Shown: positions 28,685 to 35,817 of the stretch, one piece after another
How the letters are laid out: each line of letters starts with the position of its first letter
Numbering within the stretch: position 1 is the stretch's first letter
Origin: Sulfurimonas sp.
GTDB taxonomy: Bacteria > Campylobacterota > Campylobacteria > Campylobacterales > Sulfurimonadaceae
Reading direction: 5' to 3'
Length of the DNA stretch: 37,566 nucleotides
Assembly (NCBI GenBank): GCA_027064515.1
Contig: JAMOPL010000122.1
Span: 1 to 37,566, forward strand
Position numbers and translations under genes: made by a program
The notes under the pieces: generated by a model
What the model was told of the DNA's origin: nothing
Databases searched by the model: none
What the model saw: the letters and a program-made list of their open reading frames with translations, nothing else

Positions 28685-29359
28685 TTAGTCAATCTCTTTT
28701 GGAAAACAGAAACGGTATCCACGACGACGAACAGTTTCAATAGTTGTAATTCCTAATGGTTTATCCATTTTTTGTCTAATTTGGTTAATAGCAACTTCAA
28801 TTACATTTGGAGTTACTAACTCTGGTTCTTCCCAAATAGCATCAAGAAGTTGTTCTTTAGATACAATTTGATCTCTATGACGAGCTAAATGAGTAAGAAC
28901 TTCAAAAGGTTTACCTTTAAGCTCTATATCGTTCTCTTTATAAGTAATTTTTTCCTCTTCAGGGTTGATAGTTAAATCTTCAATTTCAATAATATTACTA
29001 CCACCAAAACGAAGACGAGCTTCAAGACGAGCAATTAGAACATCAAAATCAAAAGGTTTTCTAATGTAATCATCAGCACCAGCTCTAAGAGCTTCAATTT
29101 CACTCTCATTATCATCTCTTGCAGATAATACTACTACAACAGTTTTAGGAGTATTTGTTTTAATATCACCAATAATATCTACACTATTTCCATCTGGAAG
29201 CATCCAATCCATTAAAACTAAATCATAATTACGAATATCTAAATAATACTCACCATCTTTAAGAGTCTCAACAACATCACTTTGGTAACCAAATTCTTTT
29301 AGTCCCTCAGCAAGCATTTTATTTAATGTAACTTCATCTTCGATAATTAAAATACGCAT
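28685..29359 (-). CDS. OmpR-family response regulator, HsrA (HP1043/Cj0355)-like, with canonical receiver
   Basis: C-terminal KGKPFEVLTHLARHRDQIVSKEQLLDAIWEEPELVTPNVIEVAINQIRQKMDKPLGITTIETVRRRGYRFCFPK closely matches remembered Helicobacter HsrA; receiver IIEDE, LMDWMLPDG, LSARDD, IRKPF intact. Confidence 0.93.
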   Translation of the reverse strand: MRILIIEDEVTLNKMLAEGLKEFGYQSDVVETLKDGEYYLDIRNYDLVLMDWMLPDGNSVDIIGDIKTNTPKTVVVVLSARDDNESEIEALRAGADDYIRKPFDFDVLIARLEARLRFGGSNIIEIEDLTINPEEEKITYKENDIELKGKPFEVLTHLARHRDQIVSKEQLLDAIWEEPELVTPNVIEVAINQIRQKMDKPLGITTIETVRRRGYRFCFPKEID

Positions 29360-29394
29360 ATATTAATTTCCTATATCTATTTTATTTTAACGGA

Positions 29395-29403
29395 ATGATA
29401 GCA
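29395..29403 (-). promoter_or_regulatory. Candidate extended -10 (TGCTATCAT) of the regulator gene
   Basis: Minus strand TATGCTATCATTCCG, about 36 nt upstream of the regulator ATG. Confidence 0.45.
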
Positions 29404-29417
29404 TAACTTTAGATTAC

Positions 29418-29456
29418 TTTAAACTTTTTTTCAATTTTCTTTAAAAAAAGTTTAAA
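29418..29456. repeat. Perfect 14-bp inverted repeat upstream of the HsrA-like gene
   Basis: TTTAAACTTTTTTT - 11 nt - AAAAAAAGTTTAAA, located 59-97 bp upstream of the regulator ATG. Confidence 0.85.
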
Positions 29457-29483
29457 TTTTAATTAAGTTTGCAGGAAGGATAT

Positions 29484-29807
29484 TTAGTATTGATAGTTTT
29501 CACTTACACTAACTTCACAGTTTTTCATTATTGATGGTTTAGTTATTTTAATATCCAATGTTTGAACCTGTTTATAAGTTGATGATATTTTACTAGAAAG
29601 AGTATCTAAAGCATTCTCTATTAATAAATATTTTTTTTCTATCATATTTTTTTCTATCATATTGGCAATATCTGCATAATTGATAAAATTATCATTGTAT
29701 AAATATTTTATTGTTAGATTAATAATTACATCTTGTGGAGTTTTTCTTTCAAAGTCTAAGATTCCAATAATTGCTTGGAATCTTAGATTTTCTATATGTA
29801 TAGTCAT
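29484..29807 (-). CDS. Dihydroneopterin aldolase-like (FolB) protein
   Basis: 107 aa; MTIHIENLRFQAIIGILDFERKTPQDVIINLTIKY matches FolB N-terminal pattern; C-terminal DIKITKPSIM. Confidence 0.78.
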   Translation of the reverse strand: MTIHIENLRFQAIIGILDFERKTPQDVIINLTIKYLYNDNFINYADIANMIEKNMIEKKYLLIENALDTLSSKISSTYKQVQTLDIKITKPSIMKNCEVSVSENYQY

Positions 29808-29810
29808 AAA

Positions 29811-30425
29811 TTATACTACTTTTTTTTCTTGACCATTAAAAAGGCGAATGAGATTTGGTATATGTTTGTAAAATAATACAAATGCTATGAAAATTATAGG
29901 TGCATGAGCTATATCTGGTTTAAGGATAAAACTTGCAATCACTAAGGCTGTAAGTCCTGCAAGTGAAGAGATAGATGATATTTTTATTGTTTTTGCACCA
30001 ATTCCCCATACTAAAAGAGCAATAGCAGTTTCAATAGGGAGCATAAAAGCCATAACACCCATACCCGTTGCTATCCCTTTCCCACCTTCAAAAGCTAAGT
30101 AAGGGCTAAAACAGTGTCCAATAACAGCTAAAACAGCTATTCCCCAAAGAGTAGCTTCAGTTAATCCTACAAAATAGGCAATAGTTAAAACAAAAACACC
30201 TTTAAAAGCATCTAGTGCTAATGTAGCTATTCCTAGTTTTTTTGCTAATTCTGGATTAGTCTCTTTAACTACTCTTAAAACATTTGTTGCACCAATACTA
30301 CCTGAACCACTCTCTTTAATATCTACACCAGCATACTTTTTAGCAAGAAGTAAACCAAAAGGGATACCACCAATAAGATAAGCCATAATAAAAAACTGAA
30401 CATTTGTATTAAATAAAAAATCCAT
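29811..30425 (-). CDS. plsY: Glycerol-3-phosphate acyltransferase PlsY
   Basis: YLIGGIPFGLLLAKKYAGVDIKESGSGSIGATNVLRV and GHCFSPYLAFEGGKGIATGMG. Confidence 0.95.
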   Translation of the reverse strand: MDFLFNTNVQFFIMAYLIGGIPFGLLLAKKYAGVDIKESGSGSIGATNVLRVVKETNPELAKKLGIATLALDAFKGVFVLTIAYFVGLTEATLWGIAVLAVIGHCFSPYLAFEGGKGIATGMGVMAFMLPIETAIALLVWGIGAKTIKISSISSLAGLTALVIASFILKPDIAHAPIIFIAFVLFYKHIPNLIRLFNGQEKKVV

Positions 30426-30498
30426 AAAAATACCTTTAAAAAAATTAGTGATATTCTACTTTAAAAATAGTTAGAATCTAATAAAATATAATTTTTGC

Positions 30499-30504
30499 TA
30501 TAAT
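30499..30504 (+). promoter_or_regulatory. Candidate -10 element (TATAAT) of nadA-nadC
   Basis: TTTTTGCTATAATACAAAT in the divergent plsY/nadA gap. Confidence 0.5.
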
Positions 30505-30536
30505 ACAAATAATAAAATTAAAGATAGGAAAATAGA

Positions 30537-31535
30537 TTGCAACTAAGTGATAAAGAATTAAAAGAAAAAATAGAAAAACTAAAAAATAAATTAAGTGTAA
30601 CGGTTGTTGCTCATTTTTATCAAAGAGATGAAGTTTTTGAGATTGGTGATATTACTGGAGATTCTTTAGAGTTAGCAACTAGAACAAGAGATGATGATGC
30701 TGAATTTGTATTATTTTGTGGTGTTGGTTTTATGGGACAGAGTGTTAAAGTTTTAAGTCCAGATAAAAGAGTAGTGATGCCAAAAATAGCTTCTTGTGCA
30801 ATGGCAGAGATGATTAATGGTATTGAGTATGATGATGCAGTAAGAAGATTAAACGAAAGTGGAATAAAAAGTGAAAATATACTTCCAATAACTTATATAA
30901 ACTCAAATGCAGAAGTTAAAGCAAAAGTTGGTGAGATGGGTGGAATGGTGTGTACGAGTTCAAATGCTAAACACATTATTACAACAGCATTAAAAGAGGG
31001 TAAAAAGATACTTTTTGTTCCTGATAGATGTTTAGGACAAAATATTGCAAATCAGATGGGATTAGAATCTTGTGTTATTGGTGATGGAAGTGATCTCAAT
31101 GAATCAGATATTATCTGTTTTGATGGTTTTTGTTCAGTTCATCAATTATTTACAGTTGATGATATAACTTTTTATCGTAAAAAATATAAGGATATTTTAA
31201 TTGCTGTTCATCCAGAGTGTGATCCTGCCATTTGCGATGCATCAGATTTTGTTGGTTCAACTTCTCAGTTAATCAAATATATCAAAGAGCTACCAGCAGA
31301 TCAAAAAGTAGCAGTTGGAACAGAATTTAATATGGTAAATAGACTTAGACCAAATAATACATATGTACTATCATCTACAAAACCTGAATGTCCTACAATG
31401 AATGAAACAACACTAAAAGATGTTTATTTAACTCTAAAAGCGATAGATGATGGTGCACCAATAAACGAGATAAGTGTTGATGAAAAAACTCAAAAATGGG
31501 CAAAAATAGCATTAGAAAGAATGTTGGCATTATGA
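30537..31535 (+). CDS. nadA: Quinolinate synthase NadA, TTG start
   Basis: VVAHFYQRDEVFEIGDITGDSLELA; VHPECDPAICDASDFVGSTSQLI; VGTEFNMVNRL; TTG preceded by AGGAAA. Confidence 0.94.
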   Translation: MQLSDKELKEKIEKLKNKLSVTVVAHFYQRDEVFEIGDITGDSLELATRTRDDDAEFVLFCGVGFMGQSVKVLSPDKRVVMPKIASCAMAEMINGIEYDDAVRRLNESGIKSENILPITYINSNAEVKAKVGEMGGMVCTSSNAKHIITTALKEGKKILFVPDRCLGQNIANQMGLESCVIGDGSDLNESDIICFDGFCSVHQLFTVDDITFYRKKYKDILIAVHPECDPAICDASDFVGSTSQLIKYIKELPADQKVAVGTEFNMVNRLRPNNTYVLSSTKPECPTMNETTLKDVYLTLKAIDDGAPINEISVDEKTQKWAKIALERMLAL

Positions 31536-32347
31536 TAGAAGAGTTTGTAAAGGCTACATTGGCTGAAGATGTTGGTCGTGGTGATTTATATGCACTAGTA
31601 GAACCAAGTATAAATGCTAGTGCTAAGATTATTGCTAAGAGTGATGGTGTTGTTGCAGGAAGAAAATATATAGATGTGTTAAGTGATTTAGAAACTTTTG
31701 ATATTGAGTGGTTAGTAGATGATTCTCAAAGATTTGTGAAAGGGGATATTATCGCTAAAATCAATGGTGATTCTCATACTCTTTTAAAAATAGAGAGAAC
31801 ACTATTGAATATGCTTTTACATGCAAGTTCAATAGCAACATTAACTAGTAAATATGTAGACATAATTGAACCATACGGAGTTAAACTACTTGACACTAGA
31901 AAGACAAGACCAATGTTAAGAGTTTTTGAAAAGTATGCAACAAGAACTGGTGGGTGCGTGAATCATAGAATGGGATTAGATGATTCGCTTATGATAAAAG
32001 ATACACACTTAAAAACAATAAAAGATTTGAAATCATATATACTAAAGGCAAGAAAACAGGTTCCATTTACTACAAAAATAGAGATAGAAGCTGAAACTTT
32101 TCATATTGCAAAAGAAGCAATGTATGCTGGAGCAGATATTGTGATGTGTGATAATATGACACCAACACAAATTCAAGAGATAGTAAAGTATAGAGATGAA
32201 AATTTCTCTTATGTTTTATTAGAAGCTAGTGGAAATATTTCAATTGATACAATAGAATCTTATGCCAAAAGTGGAGTAGATGCAATCAGTAGTGGTTCAT
32301 TAATCCATCAAGCTAATTGGATAGATTTATCGATGAAGATGGATTAA
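31532..32347 (+). CDS. nadC: Nicotinate-nucleotide pyrophosphorylase (quinolinate phosphoribosyltransferase)
   Basis: Start trimmed to ATG 31532 (ATGA overlap with nadA). LAEDVGRGDLY; KLLDTRKTRPMLRVFEKYATRTGGCVNHRMGLDDSLMIKDTH; LEASGNIS. Confidence 0.95.
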   Translation: MIEEFVKATLAEDVGRGDLYALVEPSINASAKIIAKSDGVVAGRKYIDVLSDLETFDIEWLVDDSQRFVKGDIIAKINGDSHTLLKIERTLLNMLLHASSIATLTSKYVDIIEPYGVKLLDTRKTRPMLRVFEKYATRTGGCVNHRMGLDDSLMIKDTHLKTIKDLKSYILKARKQVPFTTKIEIEAETFHIAKEAMYAGADIVMCDNMTPTQIQEIVKYRDENFSYVLLEASGNISIDTIESYAKSGVDAISSGSLIHQANWIDLSMKMD

Positions 32348-32351
32348 AGCC

Positions 32352-32846
32352 TTATAGCTTTCTTTCATCACGATGTAGTTTTCTATCTTTTTTGACAGAA
32401 GATTTCCAAAAATGATTTACTAACCAATATCCACTCAGTGAACCAACAATAGAAAAAATCAAAGTTCCAAAATATAGAGGGATAAATATATCGTCAATAT
32501 TTGTACTAAACCAGTCAAGAGTCATCTCAACAGGTGCAATCTTGTTTCCTAGTATCATAGAACCAGTTAAATATTCTAAATAGTACATAGGTGGCATAGT
32601 AAAAGGGTTACTTAACCAACACATTGCAATTCCAATAGGGACATTAAACTTAAAAAATGGCATCATTGCTATTACAGCCAACATCTGCATAGGCATTGGA
32701 ATAAATGCTATAAATAGACCTATTAAAATACCTTTTGAAACCATAGCTCTATTTGTAGATAGATACTCTTTTGGAATTTTATATTGATGTAAAAATGTTC
32801 TTAGTTTATCATTTTTACTTATTTTCTTTAGTTTTTTTCTAATCAT
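32352..32846 (-). CDS. DUF2062 membrane protein
   Basis: KGILIGLFIAFIPMPMQMLAVIAMMPFFKFNVPIGIAMCWLSNPFTMPPMYYLEYLTG. Confidence 0.9.
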   Translation of the reverse strand: MIRKKLKKISKNDKLRTFLHQYKIPKEYLSTNRAMVSKGILIGLFIAFIPMPMQMLAVIAMMPFFKFNVPIGIAMCWLSNPFTMPPMYYLEYLTGSMILGNKIAPVEMTLDWFSTNIDDIFIPLYFGTLIFSIVGSLSGYWLVNHFWKSSVKKDRKLHRDERKL

Positions 32847-32905
32847 TAAAAATCACTCACTTTGTTTTAATTCTGTCAATAATAAATTTAAACATATTAT
32901 AATAT

Positions 32906-32930
32906 TAAGCGCTTATATTTTAAGCTTAAA
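32906..32930. repeat. Two adjacent palindromes upstream of the DEAD-box helicase gene
   Basis: TAAGCGCTTA (32906-32915) and TTTAAGCTTAAA (32919-32930), separated by 3 nt. Confidence 0.75.
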
Positions 32931-33022
32931 GCATAGAGTTAATATAAATATTATTATATAATAGGGTAGATTTAGGGTATTTATATGCTAAAATTCAATA
33001 TATTATTTAAAAAAGAGTAGCA

Positions 33023-34309
33023 ATGTCATTTGAAAAACTAGGATTAATCAAGCCTTTACTTGGTGCAATTAAAGAGTTAGGGTATCAACACCCAACAACA
33101 ATACAAAAAAGAGCTATCCCATTAGTTTTAGCAAAAAGTGATATTTTTGCTACGGCTCAAACAGGAACAGGTAAAACTGCGGCATTTGCTCTTCCAATTC
33201 TACAAAGACTTAGAAAAACAGAAGCAACAGAGGATAGAGCAGTAAAAGCTGTAATCCTTTCACCAACTCGTGAACTCTCCATTCAGATTTATGAAGATAT
33301 ATCTAATTATGCAAAACATATGAAAGTAGAGTGTGCAGTTTTAGTTGGTGGTAAAGATATAGTTTCACAACAAAAAGCGATGAAAAAAGGGGTGGATATT
33401 ATTATCGCTACACCGGGTAGATTTTTAGAACATATTGAGAATGGACTAAAAATAAACTCTGTTGAGGTTTTAGTTCTTGATGAAGCAGATAGAATGTTGG
33501 ATATGGGTTTTACGAAAGATATTAGAAAAATTCATCCACTTTTACCAAAAAAACATCAAACACTTCTTTTTTCAGCTACATATAGCGATAAGGTTAGAAA
33601 ATTATCAAAATTAGTTCTTAGAAGTCCAGCATTTCTTGAGACATCTAAAAAGAACTCAACGGTTGATACTATAAATCAAATTGCTTATATGGTAGATACT
33701 ACTAGAAAGGCAGAACTTTTAGCATATATTATTGGTTCAAGAAACTTTCCACAAGTTTTAGTATTTACTAGAACAAAAGTGAGTGCGAATGAGCTATTTG
33801 AAGAGTTGAAAAAAGATGGTCTTAAATGTGGATTACTTCACGGAGATATATCTCAAGCAAAAAGATTAAAAACTTTAAATGAGTTTAAGGAGATGAAAGT
33901 AAGAGTTCTCGTAGCTACTGACATAGCATCCCGTGGATTAGATATCGAGGAACTCCCATTTGTTATTAACTATGAACTTCCATCAGTTCCCGAAGATTAT
34001 GTACATCGTGTTGGAAGAACAGGAAGAGCAGGGCGACATGGTGAAGCTATTACTCTTTTAGATATTTATGAAAAATATGATGTAAGAGATATTGAGAGAG
34101 TTATTGGTCAGAAGATTCCACAAGAAACTGTTGAAGGATTTGAACCAGACCCAACTATCAGAAGAAAAGATCAAGAAGATTTGAAATTAAAATCTGAACA
34201 TAAAAAACCTCAAAAGAAAAAAGCGAGACACTTTAGTAAAAATACGAGTGGTGTTGAAACAAAAAAAACTAGAACAAGCAAGAAAAGAAGAACTACAAAG
34301 AGGGATTAG
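33023..34309 (+). CDS. DEAD-box RNA helicase (RhlE-like)
   Basis: FATAQTGTGKTAAFALP, SPTRELSIQI, LVLDEADRMLDMGF, LFSATYS, VATDIASRGLDIEELPFVINYELP, HRVGRTGRAG; basic C-terminal tail. Confidence 0.96.
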   Translation: MSFEKLGLIKPLLGAIKELGYQHPTTIQKRAIPLVLAKSDIFATAQTGTGKTAAFALPILQRLRKTEATEDRAVKAVILSPTRELSIQIYEDISNYAKHMKVECAVLVGGKDIVSQQKAMKKGVDIIIATPGRFLEHIENGLKINSVEVLVLDEADRMLDMGFTKDIRKIHPLLPKKHQTLLFSATYSDKVRKLSKLVLRSPAFLETSKKNSTVDTINQIAYMVDTTRKAELLAYIIGSRNFPQVLVFTRTKVSANELFEELKKDGLKCGLLHGDISQAKRLKTLNEFKEMKVRVLVATDIASRGLDIEELPFVINYELPSVPEDYVHRVGRTGRAGRHGEAITLLDIYEKYDVRDIERVIGQKIPQETVEGFEPDPTIRRKDQEDLKLKSEHKKPQKKKARHFSKNTSGVETKKTRTSKKRRTTKRD

Positions 34310-34355
34310 TGCTTTTAGAAAGCTTAAATTTTTTATATATTTTTAACTAGAAGAG

Positions 34356-34384
34356 TAGATAGAATCATAGTAAGATTCTATCTA
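34356..34384. terminator. Bidirectional terminator between helicase and membrane-protein gene
   Basis: Perfect 11-bp inverted repeat TAGATAGAATC / GATTCTATCTA, 7-nt loop; right arm ends in the stop codon of the minus-strand gene. Confidence 0.7.
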
Positions 34385-35023
34385 TTCATCATCAAATAGA
34401 TGATGATAGAGTAAGCCATAGCTGATATATGTCATAGGAAGAGTCCAAATAAGTCCTATTCCTAGTGGTATAGCACTAATAACAATAATGATTCCACTAA
34501 GTAAAGCCAATCCAAAAAAGTTAAACCATTGTTTTGTAACAGTTTTACGAGATAACTCCATCGCTTCCCAAGTTCCTAAACCTTTATCCACAACTAATTG
34601 GTATGTAAAAAGATAGGATATGCTTAGATATATTCCAGGTACGATAAGAAACAAAAATCCTAAACTAACTAAAATAGTTATGCTCATATAGGTGATGATG
34701 ATTGAATACATCATATTGTAATAATTAAAAATAGATGGAACATCTATCTCTTGATCTCTTGCTATTGAAACACCAAACATTGTAAGACCAACAGCGATAG
34801 GCACAGTTACTGGAGCAGATAATATACCAGCTATATATTGATTTGCAAGGGAACCAGTAGTTGGAAAGATAAACTCTAAAATAGAATTTGTGATTACTGA
34901 TATAATAATGAAAATTAAAACTGCACCTGCAAATTTTAATTTTATACCATCTGTCCGTTTTAAACCCTCTTTTAATAGAGGAATAATTAAAAATTCATAA
35001 TCATCTAAATCTCTATTTTGCAT
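34382..35023 (-). CDS. Multi-pass membrane protein of unknown function
   Basis: 213 aa with several hydrophobic segments (FAGAVLIFIIISVITNSIL, TVPIAVGLTMFGVSIA, ALLSGIIIVISAIPLGIGLIW). Confidence 0.7.
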   Translation of the reverse strand: MQNRDLDDYEFLIIPLLKEGLKRTDGIKLKFAGAVLIFIIISVITNSILEFIFPTTGSLANQYIAGILSAPVTVPIAVGLTMFGVSIARDQEIDVPSIFNYYNMMYSIIITYMSITILVSLGFLFLIVPGIYLSISYLFTYQLVVDKGLGTWEAMELSRKTVTKQWFNFFGLALLSGIIIVISAIPLGIGLIWTLPMTYISYGLLYHHLFDDE

Positions 35024-35083
35024 CAGAATCCTTTTGTTGTATTATTTGATGTTATTATAGCTCAAATATGATATTATTTTATT

Positions 35084-35815
35084 ATGTATAAAAATTATGA
35101 ATTAGAGATATTATATAAAGATGAATATATAGTTGTTATAAATAAACCGAGTGGGCTTTTAGTTCATAAATCTATAATAGATAGACATGAGATATTTTAT
35201 GCAATGAAGATTCTTCGTGATCAAATAGGTCAGTGGGTTTTTCCAATTCATAGACTAGATAAACCTACATCTGGAGTATTACTTTTTACATTAGATAAAG
35301 AGAGTGCAAAATTGATGTCGGAGCAATTTAAAACACATTCGGTTATAAAAAAATATATAGCAGTTGTTCGTGGTTACATTGATGAGAGTGGAATTATAAA
35401 TCATCCAATAACTCAAAAACTTGATAAGATAGCTGATAAAAATAGCACACAAAAAGAACCACAAGAAGCATTAACATTTTATAAGCTTTTAGATAAAGTA
35501 GAACTTCCACATAGTGTAGGTAAGTATGACAAAACTAGATATTCTTTAGTTGAATTATTGCCACAAACAGGGAGGAAACATCAGTTGAGAAGACATATGA
35601 AGCATCTTTCTCATCATATTTTAGGTGATACTAAATATGGGAGAGGTGAACACAATAAGATGATAAGAAAAAATTATAGTTGTAATAGATTATTATTACA
35701 CGCTATAAGTTTAACTTTTACCCATCCTTATAGTGGAAAGAGGATAAAAGTGGATGCAAAGTATGATGATATTTTTTTGTCTATTTTCAAATCTTTTAAA
35801 TGGGATTTAAAATAA
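35084..35815 (+). CDS. truC: RluA-family pseudouridine synthase, TruC-like (tRNA pseudouridine-65)
   Basis: LEILYKDEYIVVINKPSGLLVHKS, DQIGQWVFPIHRLDKPTSGVLLFTL, LVELLPQTGRKHQLRRHMKHL align with remembered E. coli TruC. Confidence 0.85.
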   Translation: MYKNYELEILYKDEYIVVINKPSGLLVHKSIIDRHEIFYAMKILRDQIGQWVFPIHRLDKPTSGVLLFTLDKESAKLMSEQFKTHSVIKKYIAVVRGYIDESGIINHPITQKLDKIADKNSTQKEPQEALTFYKLLDKVELPHSVGKYDKTRYSLVELLPQTGRKHQLRRHMKHLSHHILGDTKYGRGEHNKMIRKNYSCNRLLLHAISLTFTHPYSGKRIKVDAKYDDIFLSIFKSFKWDLK

Positions 35816-35817
35816 AA

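Noticed and set aside
32346-32361. 5-bp inverted repeat AAAGC/GCTTT at the nadC/DUF2062 junction
   Set aside because: Too short to support a terminator call.
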